Shown in pieces: positions 32,964-42,650 of a stretch of DNA of 64,000 nt. The translations under genes were made by a program, and so were the position numbers. The stretch comes from Epiperipatus broadwayi. Taxonomy: Eukaryota > Onychophora > Udeonychophora > Euonychophora > Peripatidae. Position 1 is the first letter of the stretch, and each line of letters opens with the position of its first letter. Below the pieces are notes generated by a model. It was not told the origin of the DNA. It saw only the letters and a list, made by a program, of their open reading frames with translations, and ran no database searches. The stretch spans positions 318,001 through 382,000 of the forward strand of contig JAQFVV010006639.1 in the NCBI GenBank assembly GCA_028023455.1. Reading direction: 5' to 3'.

Positions 32964-33000
32964 AACAATTATATATACATATATATATATATATATCATC
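32076..33000. other. Unassigned sequence ending in TA repeats
   Basis: TA-rich microsatellite at 32929-32998. The remainder shows no family I know. Confidence 0.5.
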
Positions 33001-36000
33001 ATCATTATCAACCATTATCAATCCACTGCAGGATGAAGGTCTCTCCAAGTTTAATCCATCTTCTCCGATCTTTAGATTCTCTTCTCCACATCACCCCTAC
33101 ACATTTTCTTATTTCATCCATCCATCTTACATGTGGTCTCCTTCTGGGTCTTTTACAATCTCTTGGAATCCAGTTTAAAATTTCAATTGTCCATCTATTA
33201 TCATCTCTTCTAGCAATATGTCCAGCCCAACTCCACTTCAATCTTTTAATTTTTTCAATGAGGTCAGTAACACCTGTTTGTTCTCTTACCCATACATTGC
33301 GTTTTCGATCTCTTCTTGTTACTCCCAACATACATCTCTCCATACTTCTTTGAGTGGTCTGAAGTCTCTGTATTGATCTTCTATTAAGTGTCCAAGTCTC
33401 AGATCCATAAGTAAGAACTGGTAAAACACATTTGTTAAAAACCTTTCTTTTCAAACACATAGGCATATTTCCTTTTAATATCAAGTTATTTCTACCAAAA
33501 GCACTCCAACCAAGTTTGATTCTATGATTAATTTCCTCTATTATGTTTCCATCTGTATTAATAATCTGACCAAGGTATTTGTAACTCTTAACTTCTTCTA
33601 ATTCATCATAATCAATCTTTATTTTCATATTTTGAGCAAATCGATTAAACATTACTTTAGTCTTTTTAACATTTATCTTTAGTCCTACTTTCCTACTTTC
33701 ATCTGATAACTCCTGCAACATTTCCTGCAGCTCGGAAGCATTATTTGCAAAAACAACTACATCATCTGCGAAATCTAAATGACTTAAATAATCTCCATTT
33801 ACTTTCACTCCTTTAGTTTCCCATTTTAATCCACAAAATACTTCTTGCAGCACTGCTGTAAAAAGTTTTGGAGATATGGAGTCACCTTGTCTTACATTTT
33901 TCTCAATGTTGACTTTCCCAGTATCATTATGTAATCTAATTGTTGCTGTTGCATTTTTATAAATATTCTTTAAAATATGACAATATCCTGGATCTATACC
34001 TTGATGATCCAATGCTTTAATCACTGAAGAAATGTTTATAGAATCAAATGCCTTTTCATAATCTACAAATCCAAAACATAATGACAACTCATATTCATTT
34101 GTCCTTTCTATAACTTCTCTCAATACTTGAATATGATCTACTGTACTAAAACCACTTTTAAATCCAGCTTGTTCTCTTGGTTGGTGAAAATCCAAGGTTC
34201 TCTGTAGACGAGTTGTAATTATCTTGGTAAAAATTTTATATAAAACTGATAAAAGGCTGATAGGTCTGAAATTTCTAATATCTTCTTTATCACCTTTTTT
34301 AAATATTAATATTATTACTGCATTCTTCCAATCATCCGGTACATCTTTATCATTTAGACATTTGGTATATAACTTTGCTAATATTTTTTCTGTTTCTTCA
34401 CCTGCTTCTTTTAATATATCAATTATAATTCCATCATTACCTGGAGCCTTTCCTTTTTTCATACATTTAATTGCATTTCTCACTTCTTCATTTAAAATTC
34501 TGGGCAATTCGGAAGATGTAATAGATATAGGAGGTACTTGTTCTTTATTACTATATAATTCTTGATAAAAATCTTCTACCAATTTCATAATGTCATCCCT
34601 CTTTTTAGTAATAATTCCATCTTTTTTCCTTATTGCAGATATAAATTTCCTACCAATACCAAAATGTTGTTTTACATTCTTAAGACTTTTATTTTCTTCT
34701 ACAGCTTTTCTTGCTAGTTCACAGTTATACTTTCTTATATCATTTTCAACTCTTTTCCGCACCATTTTACAAAATTCGAGATATTCAATTCTTTTTAATG
34801 CATCATTCTTGCATATCTTCATATTCCTTCTTTTTTTCATAAGTTCTCTAGTCTCAGTAGAAATTTTATTAGTCAATTGCTGCTTTTTTCTACCAGCTAT
34901 CTTTGTTGCAGTTTTTAAAAGTGTATCAGTTATTTTTATATTAATTTCATTCAAATCTGAATCATGTTCAAAATCTACTAATCCTTGAAACCGATTTGTA
35001 AGTTCTAATTTAAATTCATTAGAATGTTTCTGAATATTAGGAATATCAACTGTAAATATAGTTTTTCTTAATAATTTTTGTCTCTCTAGTTTTACATTAA
35101 CATGTATCTTACCCCTTACTAATCGATGATCACTTCCTGTGTTAAATTTATTAAGAACATTACAATCTTGAAATATGTATTTCCTGTTAGTCAAAATATA
35201 ATCCAATTCTGCTGTACCTTCATTTGGATGCTTCCATGTCCATTTCCTTCTAATATTTTTCTCAAAAAAAGAATTCATAATATAAAGTTTTTCCTTCTCT
35301 GCAAACTCCACAAGTCTATGTCCTCTCTCATTTCTATTACCATAACCAAAATTACCTACAACACTTTCATCTTTCATTTGTTTACCAATTCTAGCATTAA
35401 AATCTCCCATAACAATTTTAAAATGTTGTTTACTCTGATCAAAAGCCTTTTGTACATCCATATAAAAATCTTCTACTACTTCATCACTGTGAGAACTTGT
35501 TGGGGCATAAACCTGAATTATCTGCATTTGATATCTGCTATTAAGTTGTATAACTAATCTTGCCACTCTGTCTGATACACCATCAATCTCCACAATATTG
35601 TTCTTCCACTTTTTATTTATAATGAATCCTACTCCACTTGTATTTCCAATATTTGTGCCTTTATAATAGAGCATATGTCCACTTTTTAAATCAATTGTCT
35701 CTTCACCTTTTCTTCTAACTTCACAAAGTCCAATAATATCCCATTTAATATAAGAGAGTTCTTCTTCTAATTCTTGCAATCTTCCTTCACTTGAAAGTGA
35801 TCTGCAGTTGTAAGTATCTAAATAAAAACTCATCATCAAATGGCAGCCTGGGTCCGCCTCCAGGATATTCTTAGCACCCTCCGCCTTCGGCCACCAACTG
35901 CTGCCTTGGTTGGTGACTTTACAGCCTCCTGGGATTAAGGGCCATGCTTTATTTTTGTCTGTCATAATTGTATAATTGGGAAAAATCTTTATCATTTACA

Positions 36001-36135
36001 CAAACATTCATTCTGCCTTATCAGGCACAGAGAAGAAAGACCATGGTGTTTCTTGATCTTAAACTCAGAGGTAAAAAGCCAATAAACTCACCACGCTGGC
36101 TAATGCGTGTTGGTGAGCAGCCCATCCATGGTCGT
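33001..36135 (-). mobile_element. RTE-type LINE with intact ORF
   Basis: A single reverse-strand ORF (35995-33008) runs uninterrupted through endonuclease, RT and C-terminal region. The element's 3' end is a GATGATAATGA-type short tail followed by a TA microsatellite at 33000 and below, as in other RTE elements. Sequence upstream of the ORF to about 36135 is less AT-rich (CTCACCACGCTGGCTAATGC) and is probably 5' UTR. Decayed 3' fragments of the same family lie at 22.7-23.1 and 52.5-52.9 kb, so the family has been active repeatedly. The boundary of the 5' end is not certain. Confidence 0.8.
33008..35995 (-). CDS. RTE endonuclease-reverse transcriptase, 995 aa
   Basis: Provides target nicking and reverse transcription for the LINE. 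The EEP endonuclease spans about residues 56-300: DTYNCRSL (60-67), LCEVRRKG with catalytic Glu (90-97), YAPTS (163-167), GDFNAR (197-202), RKWTWKHPN (240-248), LDYILTN (254-260) and GSDHRLV (277-283). RT motifs are KAPGNDG (516-522), FVDYEKAFDS (643-652, motif A), RQGDSISP (702-709, motif B) and FADD (742-745, motif C). A long C-terminal region follows with YGSETWTL, AGHIARRDDNRW and RWMDEIRKC. All expected catalytic residues are present and no stop or frameshift interrupts the ORF, so it may be recent or active. Translation may start at Met54/55, just before the endonuclease, rather than at Met1; the first 53 residues match no domain I know. Confidence 0.92.
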   Translation of the reverse strand: MIKIFPNYTIMTDKNKAWPLIPGGCKVTNQGSSWWPKAEGAKNILEADPGCHLMMSFYLDTYNCRSLSSEGRLQELEEELSYIKWDIIGLCEVRRKGEETIDLKSGHMLYYKGTNIGNTSGVGFIINKKWKNNIVEIDGVSDRVARLVIQLNSRYQMQIIQVYAPTSSHSDEVVEDFYMDVQKAFDQSKQHFKIVMGDFNARIGKQMKDESVVGNFGYGNRNERGHRLVEFAEKEKLYIMNSFFEKNIRRKWTWKHPNEGTAELDYILTNRKYIFQDCNVLNKFNTGSDHRLVRGKIHVNVKLERQKLLRKTIFTVDIPNIQKHSNEFKLELTNRFQGLVDFEHDSDLNEINIKITDTLLKTATKIAGRKKQQLTNKISTETRELMKKRRNMKICKNDALKRIEYLEFCKMVRKRVENDIRKYNCELARKAVEENKSLKNVKQHFGIGRKFISAIRKKDGIITKKRDDIMKLVEDFYQELYSNKEQVPPISITSSELPRILNEEVRNAIKCMKKGKAPGNDGIIIDILKEAGEETEKILAKLYTKCLNDKDVPDDWKNAVIILIFKKGDKEDIRNFRPISLLSVLYKIFTKIITTRLQRTLDFHQPREQAGFKSGFSTVDHIQVLREVIERTNEYELSLCFGFVDYEKAFDSINISSVIKALDHQGIDPGYCHILKNIYKNATATIRLHNDTGKVNIEKNVRQGDSISPKLFTAVLQEVFCGLKWETKGVKVNGDYLSHLDFADDVVVFANNASELQEMLQELSDESRKVGLKINVKKTKVMFNRFAQNMKIKIDYDELEEVKSYKYLGQIINTDGNIIEEINHRIKLGWSAFGRNNLILKGNMPMCLKRKVFNKCVLPVLTYGSETWTLNRRSIQRLQTTQRSMERCMLGVTRRDRKRNVWVREQTGVTDLIEKIKRLKWSWAGHIARRDDNRWTIEILNWIPRDCKRPRRRPHVRWMDEIRKCVGVMWRRESKDRRRWIKLGETFILQWIDNG

Positions 36136-36239
36136 ATACTATATGAATAAACATATAGTAATAACAGCTGCAACGACAAGAACGTATGGAGTGGACATTA
36201 GAAATTTTCCCTGCTCAGTTCCTTTAAGGCCTCCAAGAA

Positions 36240-36510
36240 GAATCAAAGTATAGGGGATTTGAACACAGACTTTTAAGCACCCTTTAACTATCCACACTAT
36301 CTAATACCACTGGTTCACATGAATATACACATGTAGAAAAGATAAATTATCACCAATATATGTATTTCATGCTGAACCAGCACTCATCAATCGGTCCAGA
36401 GTATCATCCCCCACACACATATATAATCAGTACTCAGTTTATATTAAAATAGCAAATCCTTATACTTTAAAGGACAGGGTTCAATCTACTCCAATCTCTG
36501 ACTCTTCAGC
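36240..36510 (-). mobile_element. RZ-E copy, near-complete
   Basis: GGGGATTTGAACACAGACTT to GGACAGGGTTCAATCTACT in family order. The ribozyme (36341-36405) is the best reverse-strand RZ-E copy and is described separately. Confidence 0.75.
36341..36405 (-). ncRNA. RZ-E hammerhead, one core substitution (C3 to U)
   Basis: Stem I inner ACCGA/UUGGU; core UUGAUGA; stem II GUGCUG-GUU-CAGCAU; GAAA; stem III AUA-CA-UAU; A17. Everything fits the hammerhead fold except U at position 3 opposite G8. Confidence 0.6.
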
Positions 36511-36669
36511 CATTCATATCATTGAAAATCTGAAGAAGGAAAGCCCAAATCCCATGTTGATGCCAATATTATTGTTATGCCCATGTTGACCTCAAGTCAC
36601 TCTGAACACCTCATGTATAAGACCTTATCGATTTAAATTCATAGAAGAGGGATGGGCAAGATGTAGGCT

Positions 36670-37125
36670 TAAGTGTAATATTTGAAATACAGGCATTCTT
36701 CATATACCTGGAGCTTAATTGTAAATATAGGAAATTTGAACACAGACTTTCAAGCACCCTTCAACTATTCACACTATCTCATACTACTGATACACATGAC
36801 TACACACATGTAGAAAAAATAAATAATCACCATTATATGTATTTCATGTTGAACCAGAAATTATCAGTTGGTCCAGATTATCTTAATATAAACTGAACAC
36901 TGATTATATATGTGTGTGGGAGATGATAATCTGGATCAAGTGATGAGAGCTGTTTCAGCACGAAATACTTATATTGGTGATTATTTATCTTTTGTGCATG
37001 TGTATCGGTGGTATGAAATAGTGTGGATAGTTAAAGGGTGCTTGAAAGTCTGTTCAAATGCCCTATATTTACAATTAAGCTCCAGGTATATGAAGAATGT
37101 CTGTGTGTCAAATATTTACACACAC
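36670..37125. mobile_element. RZ-E foldback with long terminal inverted repeats
   Basis: The outer arms 36680-36740 (CAGGCATTCTTCATATACCT, GGAGCTTAATTGTAAATATA) and 37065-37125 are inverted copies. Inside them are a reverse-orientation unit (to 36885) and a forward unit (36885-37060), joined at the ribozyme. The reverse ribozyme (36818-36882) has CUGAUAA; the forward one (36925-36989) has GUGAUGA. This shows the full left end of the family, also seen at 46.66 kb. Confidence 0.75.
36925..36989 (+). ncRNA. RZ-E hammerhead, one core substitution (C3 to G)
   Basis: Stem I outer GAUAAU/AUUAUU and inner AUCAA/UUGGU; core GUGAUGA; stem II GAGCUG-UUU-CAGCAC; GAAA; stem III AUA..UAU; A17 before UUGG. 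Only position 3 departs from consensus. Confidence 0.6.
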
Positions 37126-37151
37126 GCATATATATGTATTTTTTTTTTCTT

Positions 37152-37205
37152 TCTGATGAAAACCAGTCCTCTGGTTGAAATATAATATTATTTATTGGAT
37201 TTATA
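37152..37205 (+). repeat. Fragment of element C with hammerhead-like motif
   Basis: CUUUCUGAUGA, A, AACCAG-UCCU-CUGGUU, GAAAUAU, then divergence before the AAAGC stem I partner. Same family as 15.6-16.2 kb. Confidence 0.55.
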
Positions 37206-37602
37206 AGTTTTTTTTTTGTTTTTATATATATATGTTTAGAAATTATAATGGCAATGGATTTCTTTGTTTCTATTAGACACCCACAGTTCATATATTTATA
37301 ACAAAATAAATAGCCCATCATTACAAACCCTCACCACTCGCTAAAGGTTTCTCTAATATTATTGTAGTTAATTATTTTAAAACAAGAGTTAATAATGATC
37401 ATTTTCCCTAGCCTTCAGTGTATTAAGAGATAGAATGACAATAACGTAAATAATACAAATTAATGCTCTCTGGATAGAGCAACAGGCTGCATAGACAGAT
37501 TAAATAAATCAAGAAAGATTTTTTCCTAGTTATAAAAGTTTATAGTTTTAAGCAAAATACCGACACAGGTTTGGGATAGGAAGGCATTGGAAAGAATATT
37601 TG
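37206..37602. other. Unassigned sequence
   Basis: No gene or repeat identified. Confidence 0.45.
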
Positions 37603-37750
37603 AGCATCACATGATCACTATCTTTTATACTAACACATAATTGTTTATAAACAAAGCAATCTCCATACAGTAGTGCCACCCTGTGCCAACCAGAGTAATC
37701 AATGAATGCCAGAAGGCTTGTGCATAAAATCCCTATCTAATGCCTACTCA

Positions 37751-37807
37751 TCCAATATCCCCAGACTAGTTTCTGGCTTGTGGCCATCATCAGTGAGGAG
37801 CTTTGGA
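37751..37807 (-). ncRNA. RZ-A type I hammerhead ribozyme, apparently intact
   Basis: Self-cleaving RNA motif on the reverse strand. Stem I: outer UCCAA (37807-37803)/UUGGA (37755-37751) and inner UCCUCA (37799-37794)/UGGGGA (37763-37758), with an AGC/UA internal loop. Core CUGAUGA 37793-37787. Stem II UGGC-CACAA-GCCA 37786-37774, directly adjacent with no extra base. GAAAC 37773-37769, with UA loop 37768-37767 closed by the AC/GU pairs. Predicted cleavage follows C17 (37764). All invariant bases (C3, G5, A6, G8, A9, G12, A13, A14, A15.1-U16.1) are present. The two-pair stem III is typical of retrozyme and PLE hammerheads, which often act as dimers; the tandem arrangement fits. Confidence 0.88.
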
Positions 37808-38200
37808 TCTGAGAGCACTGCACCTAGATCTTAGGATCTAATGCAACCCTCCAGCACCCACCTTTTATCTCTACTTAACTACAAAACTATGAGAATGAAT
37901 TTGAAAACACAAAAATATTTTCAATCTAAGATCAATAGATTATATAGTCATATGGGTCTGAACTCAGTTCAGTACCCATACATTTTGGTGTTTTTGGCTC
38001 TTTAACAACCATAGCCACCACTATCCTATTAGGCAGGATTGGTGTTAAACCATTAAGCATCACATGATCACTATCTCTTAATACTAGCACATATTTATTT
38101 ATAAACAAAGAAAAACTCTCCATACAATATTGCCACTCTGTGCCAACCAGAGTAATCAATGAATGCCAGAAGGCTTGTGCATAAAATCTCTATCTACTGC

Positions 38201-38245
38201 CTACTCATCCAATATCCCCAGACTAGTTTCTGGCTTGTGGCCTAA
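38201..38245 (-). ncRNA. RZ-A hammerhead 3' half (truncated)
   Basis: Contains GAAAC-UA-GUC and UGGGGA but is cut within stem II. It supplies the second cleavage-side boundary of the 457-bp monomer. Confidence 0.7.
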
Positions 38246-38270
38246 GATCTAGGTATCCTCTAATCAAACC

Positions 38271-38985
38271 AAAATTCTATATTATGAAAATATATTTTAC
38301 ACAACTCTCATTCATTATTACTCTATTCACATCAATACTCTAATTTTTTTTTTATAAAAAATATTTAAGTATTATTCTTATAATATACTATTATTTCAAC
38401 TACTTTTATATATATTTGATTTCCAGAAACGATAAAGTAGATCTTTTCTCCTCTTACATTTGAGACTTAGCGCATTATTATTATTCTTAGATACATATTC
38501 CTTCCAACCATATATCATATTTAATAATTTTATTCATAAAAATAAAACAACTTTATTTTTTCAATTTTTTATATTATTTTTTTTTTTACCAGGTAATCCA
38601 TTCCTCCATTAATCCATAATTTCATCATAATCCCTAGATATCTTTCTACCTTATTTATATTTATTTATTTTTAAAACAAACTTAAAGAGTCTAGTCTGAG
38701 TATATATATTTTTTCTTTATTTGAGTCCTTAGTACTTTTTTCAAACATAGCTTGTATATTAATAAGTATTAAAGGTGAGTTTATCTTTATATTAATGAGT
38801 TAGTAGTTTCAGTTAATCTATGCACAAGTCTATATTCTACAGACAGGAAGATGCATAGGCAGTATATATCTCGTAATTAGCATAAATAGTAGCATAATTT
38901 TCATCAAAATATAGATAGGCATAAAAATTCAACAGATATAAGTTTTTTTCAAACAACCTCTAAAAGACCAAACACGAAGCCGAAA
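38271..38985. other. Unassigned AT-rich sequence
   Basis: No gene recognised. Confidence 0.5.
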
Positions 38986-39960
38986 ATTCTAATGTATAGT
39001 TTGTAATTATATTATAGATTTGTTTATGTAATTAAAAACAACCCACAAGGTTAGAGAGAATATATAAAAAATGACATGTGACATCGGAAAGGACGAGCGA
39101 TACGGGGATTGCAATAGCTGAATTTTTTGCAATATAATATATATATATAGCTATAAGAGAGATAATAGAGGACAAGAAACTAAATTGGATTCAAGAGAGT
39201 AAAGACCCAAAAAACGGAGAGGAAAAAAGAAAGGGAGGAGGAGGAAGGAGAGCAGAGAGCGGAGAAGAGAACGGAGGACCCCAGGATAATAAAGTGACCG
39301 AGAGAGAACAAGAAAAGTAAAAAAAAACTACAAGATATAAAAAATACAACTATACGTAAAAATTGGTATAAAACAAATTTCCATAGAAACCGTTTAACAA
39401 GAAAAAAGTTTAACCAAATTATACCAAAACAAACCTATATAGTTAAAACATTAAAGAAAAAGTTGGAACCGTGAGAAAGCGAGAAAAACGAAAGCGAGAC
39501 GAAAGGGAAGAAGGGACACTATCCAAACGAACGAGTATTGCACATTTTACATATTTTCCAAGAAAAAATCTAACAAAATGATGCATTAAAAAAAAAAACC
39601 CAGGGTTTTATAATAAAAGAGGCCAATAAAAAAAAACCACAAAACATGTTCTTTCTTTTAAGAATTAGAAAAACAACGTGTTTTAAAACGACGGAAATAA
39701 AACAAAGTAATTAATAATTTATCCAGGTTATATAAAAAAAAAAAAGCAGGAAAAGGGTTTAGCATTTGGGACGACAAAAAGTTTAGAACTCCCAAACTTA
39801 TATTTTAAAAACATAAACAAAAGAGTATTTAATCCAGATAAATTTACGGAAACAACCAAAAACGCGAGGACCCCCACGCGGCGCCCCGCAGAACCGAAAA
39901 AACGGGCGACCACGAGATCTACAACCACACAACCCCGGAAACGAAGATCAACAGTATATT
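38986..39960 (+). other. Purine-biased, locally CpG-rich region of unknown origin
   Basis: The plus strand is strikingly rich in A and G (GGAGGAGGAGGAAGGAGAGC near 39235), with frequent CGA/ACG, and ends in a GC-rich patch at 39863-39915 (CGCGGCGCCCCGCAG). One plus frame from about 39744 reads KQEKGLAFGTTKSLELPNLY and continues to a basic Thr/Pro/Arg-rich end with a stop at about 39970; upstream frames are broken. A reverse-strand open frame at 39728-39928 is its shadow. It differs sharply from neighbouring DNA. It could be a remnant of a retroelement or integrated viral gene, or a host exon; I do not recognise it. Confidence 0.35.
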
Positions 39961-42540
39961 CAAATTTTTAATTCTGAATTTTAAATATTATTAATAAAAT
40001 ATAAAAATAAGTTACTGCCAAAATTAATTCAAGAAAACATTTTATTATAACGCGCACACAAATTAAAAAGTAAAGATTCTGAAAATTAAATTAACTAAAT
40101 ATATTTGATTTGAATTATGTGCACAAATGGAAGCTATGTAGGAATAAGTATATGCCATTACAATATATTGTGAATATGCAGTGACGATGTTTCTCTAATA
40201 ACGACAAAAGAGAAATATTAAAAATTAAGACTTACTTTATTATACAATATAAAATAAACGATAAAACGAATAATAATAAGAAGAAAATTATATGTCGAAT
40301 AAATATTACTATTTGTTTCTTAAATCTAATTTGAACTTGGGATATAAAAATTAAGTTATCAGACAGTGTTGTGAAACATTAAATAAAAATAGGTTATTTG
40401 TTATTTCCAAAAAAAAATTATCAGTTTAAATACTGGAGGATAATAATTATCATTATCACGTTAAAAGATAAATATTTTATAGTCGTTCTTAATTAGTTTG
40501 TTTCACTAACTAATCAATTATTAATCAACCTCAATATTGCTGAAGAAGTTTTTAATCTTATAAGAAAAGTAAGCCGTAATCATTGTTTAACATACCTAGA
40601 TGATATGTATCATATTGGACTTATTTATTTTACCTCAAGATAATGGATTCATTTGCAGGCTTAAATGTTAGGAATGCTACTCCACTAATAAAATATGACT
40701 AGATCATTAGGGTATCTTGTTACAATACTATAGAACAGTGAAAAATTAACATTAATATGTAAGAGTAAAGGGTAAAACATTTCTTACAGATTAACTCATC
40801 TATATAAGGATGATTATTTCCATAACCCATAAAACATACAGTTTTATATAAGTTCAATAGTTACTTACACTTATACAACATAGACCTAAGGTAAATTATA
40901 TTTATTCCTATTCAATATTACTAATAATAATATTAAATAAAATATTACCTATACAAGGCATAGTAATATAAGAATAACTTTAATTAATAATAGTATTAGC
41001 TAACTAAAAAAAAAAATTATGAGAAAATGCATTAAATAATTCTCAAATGGATATGATGATTTAACAAATATCCTACTAAAATATTGCTACTTGCAAAATA
41101 TTTCCGCGTTCTTGGTAATTTACAAGCAGTTTTAAAATAACAGCATCCCCAATGAAATAAAACACAAATATTTCACGCTGGAATGTAATCTGTTCTGGAT
41201 ACAGTATAAAGATCATACTTGTTGATTCAAAGTAAGTTACAATCCAGACATTAATCCGTTTAAGATTATTATCACTTGAACATTTATCATATTTAATATT
41301 TACTTTGATAATTCACAATTCTGAATTAGCATTTAAATATCTAGCTTTCCTAATCCATTGAATGTTACTTAAATATTTAGCATTGATAATCCAATTCCTT
41401 AAGCATTGGATACAAATTCATAGTTTATTCCAGTTTTTTCCCTGCAATGATTTAATTCATTTCAGTATATGCTATAACTTTATCCAAAATATTAGTTCAT
41501 TACTTCTTTAATTTGAGATATAAAATTAATCTATTCATTTATATATCTTTAATCCATAATGTTAATAATTCTGATTATATCTCTGATAAAGCAAACAGTT
41601 TAACATTCATAACAAAACGATTTTCATTATTTTTTTAATTCATAGTTCATTTCTCTAAGCTACAAGTTTGCGGAGGGATATTTGAGTTGAAAATATTCTT
41701 TAAAGTTTTTCCTTACATAATTAAAAATGAGACCATTCACAATATTGAGACGAATATACATCTTTTCTTGAAGTGAAGAACATAATTATTTTTATAATAA
41801 TTAAAAAAGAAACACCAACTACTTATTTGAAGTTAATAAATATAATTTTCCCAATCTATCAGCTATTTATCATTACTTTCAATTGAAAAAAAAATCAGTG
41901 ATTTATTGTTGAAAAATACAGTATCCCATAAGCCAATTAGTCCATTTTTCTACTTACAGGTGACTAATAAATGAGATTTCTTGAAGTAGAGAATTAGTGA
42001 ATTAATTAATGATGATACTTGTTTTATTGTTGTTATCCCATCTTTCTCCTGAAATGATGAGAAGTCATTTGCCTAGAAAAGGCAAATGCCTAGTTGTTCC
42101 TCTAGCCAACCATCGTATACATGACAAAGAAATGGCTATTGAAAAATTTGTACCTATTTAGATCCTGAATGCAATAAAAATTTGTGAACACTGTTTGGAT
42201 TTTTCGAACTGCAACTTTTATACCAGTTATCATATGATGTCTGAATTACAGAATATTCTCCATCATGCACTGGGGGTTTCTTCATTTGTCCATGAAATTT
42301 TGAAAGAGGTCATCATGGTTAGTGCCAGGCAAAATTTTATGGTTAGTATTTTTTTAATTATGGTGCTAAAACTTTAGAAACAGTGTTCAAAAATGAAAAA
42401 AAAATATTAATTTCAATCTTTAATTGCTTTACATTTATTTCTAAATTTTAAAATAATTTTACAAATATTTATTTAAAATAAATAAATCATAAAACTAAAG
42501 TTATCAGACATTTATTTCAATTAATTTTAAATTAATCCCT
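39961..42540. other. AT-rich sequence without recognised genes
   Basis: A short hairpin (CATTTGCCT/AGGCAAATG near 42066-42090) is the only structure noted. Confidence 0.5.
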
Positions 42541-42543
42541 GTA

Positions 42544-42650
42544 ATATTTACTAAGGCAATAAACCTCAAAGATGTGGGTAAGACCTGTAGAGGTCCCTAC
42601 CTTCACATTTTCAAGTGCACATTCTTTAGGTTTATTGCCTTAGTAAATAT
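42544..42650. ncRNA. Long near-perfect hairpin, pre-miRNA-like
   Basis: Arms 42544-42576 and 42618-42650 pair over about 30 bp (TTTACTAAGGCAATAAACCT with AGGTTTATTGCCTTAGTAAA, then AAAGATGTG with CACATTCTTT) around a 41-base loop. The loop holds its own small helix (GACC...GGTC). Size and arm length fit a microRNA precursor, but a tiny MITE is equally possible; strand unknown. No other copy was seen in the window. Confidence 0.5.

Larger units (their letters stand above)
37603..38270 (-). mobile_element. RZ-A tandem (dimer-like) retrozyme
   Basis: AGCATCACATGATCACTATC at 37603 recurs at 38056 (453 bp apart), and the ribozyme 3' half (CCAGACTAGTTTCTGGCTTG) recurs with 457 bp spacing. The first unit has the complete ribozyme. 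The second unit stops inside stem II (GGCTTGTGGCC joined to TAAGATCTAGG), so it lacks CUGAUGA. The body includes ATATGGGTCTGAACTCAGTT, a small hairpin shared with RZ-B. A reverse-strand 75-codon opening over the body has no family resemblance. Confidence 0.85.

Noticed and set aside
32877-33010. TA-rich tract as a separate element
   Set aside because: It is the microsatellite tail following the RTE 3' end.
33008-35557. Plus-strand openings of 113-158 codons
   Set aside because: Shadows of the intact RTE ORF on the other strand.
42060-42095. Short hairpin CATTTGCCT/AGGCAAATG as a regulatory RNA
   Set aside because: Nine-base stem only; common by chance in this composition.
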